A DNA stretch of 64,000 nucleotides, from contig JAHFPV010000012.1 in NCBI GenBank assembly GCA_023266575.1, positions 62,001-126,000 on the forward strand, given 5' to 3'. This DNA comes from Sphingobium sp. Lineage in GTDB: Bacteria; Pseudomonadota; Alphaproteobacteria; Sphingomonadales; Sphingomonadaceae. The notes beneath the pieces are model-generated. The model was not told where the DNA came from, made no database searches, and worked only from the letters and a program-made list of their open reading frames with translations. Below are positions 34,402 through 42,177 of the stretch, piece after piece. Made by a program: the position numbers and the translations under genes. How positions within the stretch are numbered: position 1 is the stretch's first letter; the number at the start of each line of letters is the position of its first letter.

Positions 34402-37400
34402 TTATTTCTCCTGCTTGAGATCGGACGGGGCGGCGGGGGCGGACACCATCCGCACCGGCACGCCGCCTTTGACATTGTGAAGGGTGACGAGGCGCACGGC
34501 TTCGAGCGCATCGCCCGGCGCACCGTCGGACGTGACGGCAAGCGCGATGTGATTTTTACCCCGATGGTTGAGGATGCCTTCGGGGATGGGGAAGGTGCGT
34601 TGCGGGCCGACATGGGCGATGAACTGGCCCATATTCCAGCCATTGACGAAGATCAGCACGCGGTAGCGGACGGGGGAGCGCGGGGTGGTCGCGTCGCCGA
34701 AGCTGAGGCCGATGGTCGCGTCCTGCCCCTTTGGCACGGCAAGGTCGAAGCTGGTGCGATACCAGCTGGTGCCGGGCGCGCTCTGGCTGGTGGGGACGGT
34801 GGCTTTGGCCCAGCCTGCGTCGTTATAGCCGGGCAGGTGCCAGCCCATGCGTTCGCCGTGGAGGCCGCCATTATTCGCCGCGCCGCGCGCGACGTCGGGC
34901 AGATTTTCGCCACCCTGCCTGCCCTGAATCTTCCAGGCGATCGGTATGGTGAAGCTGCGCCCGCCGGGGGCTTCGAGCGAGGCGGAGATCAGACCGCGCG
35001 TTTCCTTGTGGAAATCGTCGCTGTCCAGATCCCAATTATGGCCATTGTTGCGGACCATGACGGACAGGACATGCTCGCCGCCTTGCGCGCTGGCGGGCAG
35101 GGCGAAGCGGGCGGTGCCGGTGGTGATCGGGCGGGGCAGGCCGGACGGGGTTTCCGCTTCGCCCAGAAACTGGCCATCGATCCAGGCCTGGACGAGGCCG
35201 GAGCCGCCCGCGCCATAATAAAGCGACAGTGTCTTGGCGTCGGGCGTGCCGGTGAAGCGGCCGCGATACCAGACATCGCCGTCATGAAAGCCATAGGCAT
35301 CCATGCCCATATTGGGCTGGCCGTCAGGGCGCTGGGTGATGCTGGCGCTGGGGCGGGCGTCGATCGCCTGCCATGCGCTGTCGTCGAAGGCGGGGTCGGC
35401 TTCGGGTGATCCCTTGGCTATGCGCCAGTCGGTGAGCGCGGGCAGGGTGACGGGGGCGGGGCCGGGGAGCGGTTGGGTCGCGGTCAGGCTGCCGGTGGGG
35501 GTGGCGCGGGTGGCGATGCGGGTGCCGTTCCATGTGATCGCGCGGATCGCGGCGGGCGCCCAGATTTCGAGCGGGCTTGGCGCTGCGGTGTCGCCGGTCA
35601 AGGCGAGGGCGCTGCCCTTGGCGGTCGCGCTGCGGACCAGTTCGGGGCCGCGGATCAGCGCGTCGCCATGCCGCCAGTAGCGCGTGCCCTCGGCCTCATC
35701 CGCGAGGATCAGGGTGAGGGGCGGGCGACCGCCGCCCTCGATCCGCACGATGGCGCGGTTCTGGTGGGCATAGCGGAGGGTGAGGTCGCCCTTGGCGGGG
35801 TCGAAGCGGGTGGTGGCCTTGCCTTCCAGCAGGGTGATTTTGGGGGCGCTGGTGTAGCGCAGGACGGTTTCGCCCGGTTCGCCCGCACGGCCGTACAGGA
35901 GGAGCAGGTCTTTGCCGTCCTGCCGCTGTGCGTTTTGCAGTTCCGATGTCGAATAGACCAGCCTTTGCCCGCCCAGCGTCACCCCCGCGACCAGCCATTT
36001 GGCGTCGAAGCCGTGGAGCTGCATCGGCACGGTGTAGCGGCCATCGGGCAGGTCAGCGGTGAAGGTGAAGGCGTCGTTTGTTTGCCCGTTGGACGGCTTG
36101 TGCGTCACCATCAGGAAGCGGGCGTCGCTGTCCGGGCTTTTATTGTGATAGATCTGGATATCGGGTGAGGAAATGTCGACCGGCCCGGCGGGGACCATGC
36201 CGGCCAGGTCCGGGACGGAGGCGATCAGCCCGGCCAGCTGTTTCATTTCCTGCGCCTTTTCGCGCAAGGCGCGCGGTTCCGATATGGCCGCGCCATAATC
36301 ATAGCTGGTGAACACCACCGGGCCGGGCAGCCAGCCCCAGCTGGTGCCGCCATAGGTCATGTAGAAGCTCTGGATGCCGATGCCGTTGGCCAGGTTCGTG
36401 CCGTAGAATACCCGCTGGAACCGCTTGCCGCGCTGGATGGCGTTGCAGTCATAGCCGCCATTCGAGCCCCAATAGTCGAACCAGCCGCCGCCAAATTCGG
36501 CCAGCAAGCCGGGCGTGTCGGGGGAGGCGGATGCGCCGCCCTTTGCCCCGCCGGGACCATAATAGCCCCAGTTGGGCGCGGCGACATCGCGGGTCGGCTG
36601 GCCGGTGACGGTGCAGGTGCCGCCGGGATAGCCGTCAAAGGCATACATATCGACCGGGCCGGGAACGACCTTCTCGACCTTTGAGGATTTGGGCGTCCAG
36701 TAGCCGTTGCGGCTCTGGTCATTGTGGAAGATCGGCACGGTGATGCCGTCGGCGCGCGCGCGGGCATAGAGATGGTCCATGTAACGGCGCTGCGCAGGGG
36801 TCGTCAGCGCCAGCTCATTTTCGATCTGGTGCAGGATGACCCCGCCCTTGCGTGTCTTGTCCGCATCGATCTGGTGCCGGGCGATGATCGGGTTGACGTG
36901 GCCGAGCCACTCGTCGACCGCCTTGATATAGTCCGGGTCGTCGGTGCGGGCGCGGCCACGCTGGTTGACCAGCCAGCCGGGAAAGCCGCCGCGCGACAGT
37001 TCGGCATTCACATAGGGGCCGGCGCGGGTGATGACATAGAGGCCTTCTTCCTCCGCCATCGTCAGCAACCGGTCGAGATCGCGGATGCCGGTAAAGTCGT
37101 ACACGCCCTGTTTGGGGCTGTGATAGCCCCAGTCGAAATAGAGAGCGACGGTGTTGAAGCCGCTGGCCTTCATTTTCTGGAGGATGTCGCGCCACAGGTC
37201 GGGCGATGGCAGGCGGAAGGGGTGAAATTCGCCGCCCCAGATGATCTGCCGCTGCCCGTCGATCATCAGCGAACGCGCGTCATAGGAGACGCGGCCGAAG
37301 GTCTTGACCGGGGCGGCGAAGTTCGCCGTGGGTTTGGCGACCTGCGCGGGGACGGGGCTGGCCAGCATGGTGCCAAGCAGCAAAGCGGGGAGAAGGCGGT

Positions 37401-37413
37401 GCATCATGGCCAT
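34402..37413 (-). CDS. GH35 beta-galactosidase, exported, multidomain
   Basis: A 1003-residue exported enzyme. A signal peptide (MHRLLPALLLGTMLASPVPAQ) precedes a TIM barrel at about 30-390: IIWGGEFHPFR, YFDWGYHSPKQG, the acid/base in HQIENELAL and the nucleophile in LLAEFGGGWFDYWG. Later come a beta domain and two jelly-roll galactose-binding-like domains (WYRGRFTGTPDA and WYRTSFDLAVP) ending with FVNGWNMGQFIAHVGPQ. It trims terminal beta-galactose from galactan and arabinogalactan. The ATG shares its A with the rhaM stop (TGATG), indicating coupling. A longer N-terminal reading into rhaM is rejected. Confidence 0.93.
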   Translation of the reverse strand: MAMMHRLLPALLLGTMLASPVPAQVAKPTANFAAPVKTFGRVSYDARSLMIDGQRQIIWGGEFHPFRLPSPDLWRDILQKMKASGFNTVALYFDWGYHSPKQGVYDFTGIRDLDRLLTMAEEEGLYVITRAGPYVNAELSRGGFPGWLVNQRGRARTDDPDYIKAVDEWLGHVNPIIARHQIDADKTRKGGVILHQIENELALTTPAQRRYMDHLYARARADGITVPIFHNDQSRNGYWTPKSSKVEKVVPGPVDMYAFDGYPGGTCTVTGQPTRDVAAPNWGYYGPGGAKGGASASPDTPGLLAEFGGGWFDYWGSNGGYDCNAIQRGKRFQRVFYGTNLANGIGIQSFYMTYGGTSWGWLPGPVVFTSYDYGAAISEPRALREKAQEMKQLAGLIASVPDLAGMVPAGPVDISSPDIQIYHNKSPDSDARFLMVTHKPSNGQTNDAFTFTADLPDGRYTVPMQLHGFDAKWLVAGVTLGGQRLVYSTSELQNAQRQDGKDLLLLYGRAGEPGETVLRYTSAPKITLLEGKATTRFDPAKGDLTLRYAHQNRAIVRIEGGGRPPLTLILADEAEGTRYWRHGDALIRGPELVRSATAKGSALALTGDTAAPSPLEIWAPAAIRAITWNGTRIATRATPTGSLTATQPLPGPAPVTLPALTDWRIAKGSPEADPAFDDSAWQAIDARPSASITQRPDGQPNMGMDAYGFHDGDVWYRGRFTGTPDAKTLSLYYGAGGSGLVQAWIDGQFLGEAETPSGLPRPITTGTARFALPASAQGGEHVLSVMVRNNGHNWDLDSDDFHKETRGLISASLEAPGGRSFTIPIAWKIQGRQGGENLPDVARGAANNGGLHGERMGWHLPGYNDAGWAKATVPTSQSAPGTSWYRTSFDLAVPKGQDATIGLSFGDATTPRSPVRYRVLIFVNGWNMGQFIAHVGPQRTFPIPEGILNHRGKNHIALAVTSDGAPGDALEAVRLVTLHNVKGGVPVRMVSAPAAPSDLKQEK

Positions 37414-37727
37414 CAATCGAGATGGAACAGCGGGACGAGCGGCCATTCCTTGGGCCGGTTGTCGGGTTCGACCTCCATCAGCGGCGCCATGCTGGCCCAC
37501 CAGCGCTGCATGACCGGATGGTCGGGCAGCGTGTCGCGTTGATTGTCGTCGGACAGGGTCAGGACGGCGAACAGGCTGAGCGTGGCTTCATCCAGGAAGA
37601 TGGAATAGGCCGAAATGCCCGACGCGCTGAGCAGGGCGGTCAGTTCCGGCCAGATTTCATCATGGCGGCGGCGATATTCCGCGACCACGCCCGGCTTGAG
37701 CTGCATCTTGAAGGCGTGGATCGCCAC
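37413..37727 (-). CDS. rhaM: L-rhamnose mutarotase RhaM
   Basis: A 104-residue cytoplasmic dimeric epimerase interconverting alpha- and beta-L-rhamnose. Characteristic RhaM residues include FKMQLKPG at the start, the His/Glu pair in RRHDEIWPEL, SIFLDEATLSLF, HPVMQRWWASMAPLM and the final PLVPLFHLD. It leads the transcript rhaM-GH35-GH105-GH115 and is preceded by a pair of palindromes. It supplies the anomer used by rhamnose dehydrogenase. Confidence 0.96.
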   Translation of the reverse strand: MAIHAFKMQLKPGVVAEYRRRHDEIWPELTALLSASGISAYSIFLDEATLSLFAVLTLSDDNQRDTLPDHPVMQRWWASMAPLMEVEPDNRPKEWPLVPLFHLD

Positions 37728-37743
37728 CCGACTCTCCTAAAGA

Positions 37744-37776
37744 ACCATATTATGGAACAGTTGACCTATATATGGT
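37744..37776 (-). promoter_or_regulatory. Paired palindromes before rhaM, candidate IclR operators
   Basis: CCATATTATGG (37745-37755) and ACCTATATATGGT (37764-37776) are each palindromic and are nested in a longer ACCATAT...ATATGGT inverted repeat. They fill the only 69-base gap before the rhaM-led transcript. Confidence 0.6.
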
Positions 37777-37796
37777 AACAACGTCCCACATCGGCG

Positions 37797-39323
37797 TCAA
37801 TGCCGCGCGCGCCAGAGCGGCGTGTTTTGGACGGAGAGACCCGGCGCGTCCTCGGTGTGGAAGGGCGGGCGCAGGTCCGGGGTGCTTGTTTCGGCAGTGA
37901 AGCGGTCGATCGTGAGCCGTTCCACATGGCGCGCCCATAGCGCCCAGCTGGGCAGGGTGCCGAACATGCTGGGTTCGGGATAGGCATCGGCCAGTTCAGC
38001 GGGCTGGCGCGCGGCGTCGGCTGCGGTGCCGCCGCCATCATAGACCAGGTGGATGTCGCGCAGCCGCACGTCGGCGATGCGATGGCCGGGCAGGCCCGCT
38101 ATGGCGGCGGGGAAGCGATGGTCGATGCCGCGCGCGTCGATCTGGCTGATCGCCACATCGCTGATCGCGCCGACGCCGGTCCCCTCCGGCCCGCGTCGCC
38201 GGTCGCCCAGCCGCAGAAAGAGTGGCGCGGTGGTGACGTCGCGCATGGTGAGGCGGCGGGCGACGATATGCTCCATGACGCCACCATCGACGGTTTCCAG
38301 CGCCAGCCCCCGGCAGCGGGTGAAGCGGCAGTCTTGAATGACAATGTTGCGATAGCCGCCATTGCTTTCGGTGCCGAGCTTGATGCGGCCGGTGACGCGA
38401 TCCTGATCGGGGGCGATGGTCTGGACGGCGGTGCGGGTGCCGTCGATGACGGACCCCATGTCATAGCCGGTGACGTCGCAGTCGCGGATGAGGATATTTT
38501 CCGCCGCGATGGCGCTGCCCAGCGCAAAGCTGCTCTTGACCACGATGGCGTCGTCATTGGGACTGTTGACCCGGCAGCGTTCCACCACGACGTCGCGGAC
38601 GCAGTCGAGGTCGATCCCGTCGCGGTCGGTGTCGATGGTCAGCCCGTCGATGCGTAAGCCCCGCGTGCCGGTGGCGAGGATGGCGAAATGGCCGCCTTTC
38701 AGGATCGTGAAGCCGGACAGGCGGATGTTGCGGCCGTTCTTGAAGGCGATCGCCTTGTTGCCCTTGCCCGCCATGGCGGCGGCGGCGGGTTCTAGGTTGG
38801 CGATCTGCGCGGCGGTCATTGCCTGCATCGACAAAGGCCGTTCGCCCGCCTGTTTCTTCCAGCGCGCGCCGGGGCCGTCGCGGGTCAGGCCGACGCCGTG
38901 GATCAGGCCGCGACCGATGATCGCGACGTCCTGTACATCGTCGCCCCAGATCAGGCTGTTGCGCCAATGGCTGTGGCCGAAATCCTGATAGAGCTGGTCG
39001 ATCCCGGTTTCGGGCAGGTCATAGCGTCCGGCGTGGCGGGCGGGATCGGCGGCCTCGATGATTGCGCCTTCGCTGAGCATGAGGGTGACGCGGCTCTGGA
39101 GGCGGATCGAGAAGCAGAGATAGCGGCCAGGGGCCAAGATGACGGTGCCGCCGCCTGCGCGCGATGCGGCGAGGATGGCGGCGTTGATCGCGTCGCTATC
39201 GAGGGTGATGCCGTCGCCGCGCGCGCCATGATCGCGCACGTCGATCTGGCGTGCGGCATGGGCGGGGAAGGGGAGGGAAAGTGCGAGCAGGCCGAGCGTC
39301 AGGTCGCGGCGGGTCATGTCCAT
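37797..39323 (-). CDS. GH28-like pectinase, probable rhamnogalacturonan-type hydrolase
   Basis: A 508-residue exported right-handed beta-helix protein with a twin-arginine-like signal (TRRDLTLGLLALSLPFPAHA). The opening DVRDHGARGDGITLDSDAIN is the standard start of GH28 domains. Catalytic-region motifs are DTDRDGIDLD and SPNDDAIVVKSS, giving the Asp residues of GH28. The GHG motif of polygalacturonases is replaced by TGYDMGS and the RIK motif by ALETVDGG, so it is not a standard endo-polygalacturonase. It likely acts on rhamnogalacturonan or substituted galacturonan. The esterase gene upstream ends 1 base before its start. Confidence 0.88.
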   Translation of the reverse strand: MDMTRRDLTLGLLALSLPFPAHAARQIDVRDHGARGDGITLDSDAINAAILAASRAGGGTVILAPGRYLCFSIRLQSRVTLMLSEGAIIEAADPARHAGRYDLPETGIDQLYQDFGHSHWRNSLIWGDDVQDVAIIGRGLIHGVGLTRDGPGARWKKQAGERPLSMQAMTAAQIANLEPAAAAMAGKGNKAIAFKNGRNIRLSGFTILKGGHFAILATGTRGLRIDGLTIDTDRDGIDLDCVRDVVVERCRVNSPNDDAIVVKSSFALGSAIAAENILIRDCDVTGYDMGSVIDGTRTAVQTIAPDQDRVTGRIKLGTESNGGYRNIVIQDCRFTRCRGLALETVDGGVMEHIVARRLTMRDVTTAPLFLRLGDRRRGPEGTGVGAISDVAISQIDARGIDHRFPAAIAGLPGHRIADVRLRDIHLVYDGGGTAADAARQPAELADAYPEPSMFGTLPSWALWARHVERLTIDRFTAETSTPDLRPPFHTEDAPGLSVQNTPLWRARH

Positions 39324-39324
39324 G

Positions 39325-40530
39325 TCAGTTTCCGGCCGGGCGCTGATCGCTTTCGATCAGGCTGGGGGCGATGACGACCTGCGTAATTGATGGGGGCTTG
39401 GTGGGCGCGAAGGCGGGGGCGGTGACATGGGGGGCGAGCGCGGGAATCGTGTCGCGGATGCGCTGCGCCACCGCGCTGGCCAGCAGCCATGCGCCATAAT
39501 TGTTGTGATGGGTCTTGTCCCGGCCACCATCGTTGAAAGCGGCGGGAGCGCGGTCGACCCCAAGCGCTTCATAGATCGCGCGGCTGTCGGCGTTGAGGTC
39601 GATCAGGCGGACCTGTTCCTCCGCCGCCAATTTGCGCACGGCAGAGGCATAGTCGCCCAGCGTGTCGATGATGCGGCCCTGCGCGTCGAAATTGCGCCGT
39701 TCGGGTGACGTCACCAGCACCGGATGCGCGCCGCGCCGCCGTGCTTCGGCAATATAGGCGCGCACATAGGCGGGATAGGTGGAGTCGGGCGCGACGTAGG
39801 TTTGCGGCCATTCGCGCTTCTGGTCATTATGGCCGAACTGGATGAAGAGCCAGTCGCCCGGCTTCATGGTCGACAGCAGCTTGTCGAAGCGCAAATTGGT
39901 GAGGAAGGATTTGAGCGTCTCGCCCGATTTGGCGTGATTGGCGACGATGATCCGATCATCGAGCAAAGCGGGCAGCATCTGGCCCCAGCTGGCCGCCGGT
40001 TCGGCATATTGGTCGGTAACGGTCGAATCGCCTGCCAGGAAGATGGTCGGCGCGCTGGCCGGTTCGATGCGCAGCGATGCAACCTGCGGCGTGCCGAGAA
40101 ATTCCAGCGTCAGCTTCTCGTCCCAGGTCGCCTCGCGCGCGTCGCGGGCGTCGATGCGCACGGCGCTGCCGCCCGGCGCATTGGCGGGGGGAGGCGGCAG
40201 GGCCGGGGTGCGGATGGTGACCAGAAAACTGCGGGTGACGAACTGGCCTTTGGCGGTCACGATGTTGCGCAGCATCAGGCGGCGGGCTTCGGCCTTGACC
40301 GTGGTGTCGCCCGCGGCGCGCCGGTCACCCAGTGTCAGCGTGACGCGATAGTCACCTTCCGGCAGCGCGACCGAGAAGCGGAAGCCTTTTTCGCTGTCGC
40401 CCGGCTCGATGCCATGGCCGCCCATTTCGTAGCGATGCTGCCGTTCGGGCGCGGTGGCGGAGAGGTCAAACTGCATGGTGCCGGGCGTCGCCAGGGTCAG
40501 CATCAGGGCAAGGGCGGCGCTGGACGGCAT
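39325..40530 (-). CDS. Exported rhamnogalacturonan acetylesterase with N-terminal beta domain (CE12-like)
   Basis: A 401-residue exported esterase. After a signal peptide (SSAALALMLTLATPG) comes a beta-sandwich domain (about 20-150, EKGFRFSVALPEGDYRVTLTLG) as in bacterial CE12 enzymes. The SGNH domain has FLAGDSTVTDQ (Ser), NHAKSGET, FGHNDQK and the Asp/His region DKTHHNNYGA. It deacetylates rhamnogalacturonan. Coupled tightly to the GH28-like gene downstream. The start chosen gives a clean signal peptide; a longer frame to 40596 is possible but lacks one. It shares a 237-base divergent promoter gap with the ogl gene. Confidence 0.9.
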   Translation of the reverse strand: MPSSAALALMLTLATPGTMQFDLSATAPERQHRYEMGGHGIEPGDSEKGFRFSVALPEGDYRVTLTLGDRRAAGDTTVKAEARRLMLRNIVTAKGQFVTRSFLVTIRTPALPPPPANAPGGSAVRIDARDAREATWDEKLTLEFLGTPQVASLRIEPASAPTIFLAGDSTVTDQYAEPAASWGQMLPALLDDRIIVANHAKSGETLKSFLTNLRFDKLLSTMKPGDWLFIQFGHNDQKREWPQTYVAPDSTYPAYVRAYIAEARRRGAHPVLVTSPERRNFDAQGRIIDTLGDYASAVRKLAAEEQVRLIDLNADSRAIYEALGVDRAPAAFNDGGRDKTHHNNYGAWLLASAVAQRIRDTIPALAPHVTAPAFAPTKPPSITQVVIAPSLIESDQRPAGN

Positions 40531-40649
40531 TGGTGGCGACCCCGCTGGAGCGACGGGAAGAAGGGGAGCGGTTCGGACCCGATCCGCTCCCCCCAATATA
40601 ACCGCCCGTGCAGGAGCAGTTAGTTGTATCCCGTTAAATAGATGTATGA

Positions 40650-40663
40650 TCCATATATCGGGA
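40650..40663. promoter_or_regulatory. Candidate island operator in the esterase/ogl divergent gap
   Basis: TCCATATATCGGGA, identical to the minus-strand site before kduI. It is nested in a wider TATCCCG...CGGGATA inverted repeat (40626-40664). The gap lies between the divergent esterase and ogl genes. Confidence 0.6.
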
Positions 40664-40706
40664 TATTTTCACGGTCAACCACTTTTCCTCTTCCGCCGAT
40701 GCTGCA

Positions 40707-40746
40707 ATATGGCCATATGTAAGAACTGGGTTCCACCATATAGAAC
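40707..40746 (+). promoter_or_regulatory. Second palindrome pair close to the ogl start
   Basis: ATATGGCCATAT (40707-40718) is a perfect 12-base palindrome, and TTCCACCATATAGAAC (40731-40746) repeats the CCATATA core 22 bases before the ogl ATG. Both could be operator sites controlling ogl. Confidence 0.45.
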
Positions 40747-40767
40747 AATAGCAATAGGGGATGGATC

Positions 40768-42051
40768 ATGCGCTTGGCACCTATGGCGGCCATCTTGGCT
40801 GTGGCGGTCATCGGCACCCCGGCGGCGCAGGCCGCGCCCGCGCGCGAATGGATCGACCAGACCACCGGCCATCGCATCATCCGCATCAGCCAGGCACCGG
40901 GCAGCACCTCGCTCTATTTTCACCAGAACAGCTATACCCGCCAAGGCGACAAGATGGTGATCTCCACGCCCGACGGCATTGCCGTGGTGCGGCTGGCCGA
41001 CTGGCGCGTGACGCCGCTGGTGCGACAGACGGGGATCAAGCTATTGCTGGTCGGGCGGCGGACGCGGACGGCCTATTATACCCAGCCCCATGGCGCGGGG
41101 GTGATCGTCCATGGCGTGGATATCGACAGCGGCAAGGTGCGACGGATCGCGACGGTCGCCCGCGGCTCGATCGGCTCGATTAATGCCGATGAAACGCTGC
41201 TGCTGGGGCAATGGGCGGAGCGTGAGCCGCCACTGCAACCCGGCGGCGATGGCAATCGACCGGGCGAAACCGCCTTTGCCGCGACCGGAGCGGACGGCAA
41301 GCCCCTATCCTATGCCGATGCCAAGGAGGTGCGGCTGAACCAGCGGCTGGAAGCGAAAATCCCGATGGAGATTTTCACCATCAATATTCGTACAGGGGCG
41401 AGAAAAGTGGTGGTCGCATCGACCGACTGGCTCAACCATGTCCAGTTTTCGCCGACCGACCCGGCCCGCATCCTCTATTGCCATGAGGGGCCATGGCACA
41501 AGGTCGATCGGATATGGACGATCCGCACCGATGGCAGCGACCAGCGACTGGTCCACAAGCGCGCCATGAATATGGAGATTGCGGGGCATGAATTCTTCTC
41601 GCCCGACGGGAAATGGGTCTGGTATGATCTCCAGACCCCGCGCGGTGAAGTGTTCTGGCTGGCGGGCTATGAACTGGCGACCGGCAAGAGGCGCTGGTTC
41701 CCGGTGGCGCGCGACCAATGGTCGGTCCATTATAACCAGTCGCCCGACGGCCAGCGCTTTTCAGGCGATGGCGGCGACGCGCAGATGGTGGCGCGCGCGA
41801 GCGACGGCAAATATCTCACCCTCTTCACGCCGCAGCCCATCCCCGATGTCGCGGGCATCCGGGCGGACAATGCCGACGATCTGACCGAGCCGGGGACGTT
41901 GCAGGCGGAGAAGATCGTTGATCTGGCCCGGCATGACTATCGGCTGGAACCCAATGTCACCTTCACCCCCGACGGACGCTGGATGATCTTCCGGTCCAAT
42001 ATGGAAGGGGCGAGCCATGTCTATGCGGCGGAGGTAGCTACGACAAAATGA
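40768..42051 (+). CDS. ogl: Oligogalacturonate lyase (PL22), predicted periplasmic
   Basis: A 427-residue seven-bladed beta-propeller lyase that cuts short and unsaturated galacturonides to 5-keto-4-deoxyuronate, the substrate of KduI. Matching PL22 features are TTGHRIIRIS, SLYFHQNSYT, the substrate His/Arg blocks ILYCHEGPWHKVDRIW and HEFFSPDGKWVWYD, and a final NVTFTPDGRWMIFRSN. An N-terminal signal peptide (MAAILAVAVIGTPAAQA) is present, whereas the studied enterobacterial enzyme is cytoplasmic, so this one probably acts in the periplasm. RBS GGGGATGG... near the ATG is modest. It is followed by the TonB receptor on the same strand. Confidence 0.94.
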   Translation: MRLAPMAAILAVAVIGTPAAQAAPAREWIDQTTGHRIIRISQAPGSTSLYFHQNSYTRQGDKMVISTPDGIAVVRLADWRVTPLVRQTGIKLLLVGRRTRTAYYTQPHGAGVIVHGVDIDSGKVRRIATVARGSIGSINADETLLLGQWAEREPPLQPGGDGNRPGETAFAATGADGKPLSYADAKEVRLNQRLEAKIPMEIFTINIRTGARKVVVASTDWLNHVQFSPTDPARILYCHEGPWHKVDRIWTIRTDGSDQRLVHKRAMNMEIAGHEFFSPDGKWVWYDLQTPRGEVFWLAGYELATGKRRWFPVARDQWSVHYNQSPDGQRFSGDGGDAQMVARASDGKYLTLFTPQPIPDVAGIRADNADDLTEPGTLQAEKIVDLARHDYRLEPNVTFTPDGRWMIFRSNMEGASHVYAAEVATTK

Positions 42052-42064
42052 TCCACATTGTGGA
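42052..42064 (+). promoter_or_regulatory. Perfect palindrome after ogl, before the TonB receptor
   Basis: TCCACATTGTGGA is a perfect inverted repeat around a single central base, starting on the base after the ogl stop codon and about 114 bases before the receptor start. It fits the same TNCCAYAT..GG scheme as the other island sites. Confidence 0.55.
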
Positions 42065-42088
42065 CTAAATAATCACATGATGATTTTT

Positions 42089-42142
42089 CTGGCATTATTG
42101 GTCGACTCCCTATAAGGTGATACATGAGTTCACATAGTGGGA
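42089..42142 (+). promoter_or_regulatory. Probable promoter and operator of the island TonB receptor
   Basis: CTGGCA (42089) and TATAAG (42111) are 16 bases apart and could be -35 and -10 boxes. TTCACATAGTGGGA (42129-42142), just downstream, shares 10 of 14 positions with the TCCATATATCGGGA site, which would place a repressor over the transcript start. Confidence 0.4.
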
Positions 42143-42177
42143 CATCTGGGGTAGCCCAGCGATCAGGGGAGGATTTT

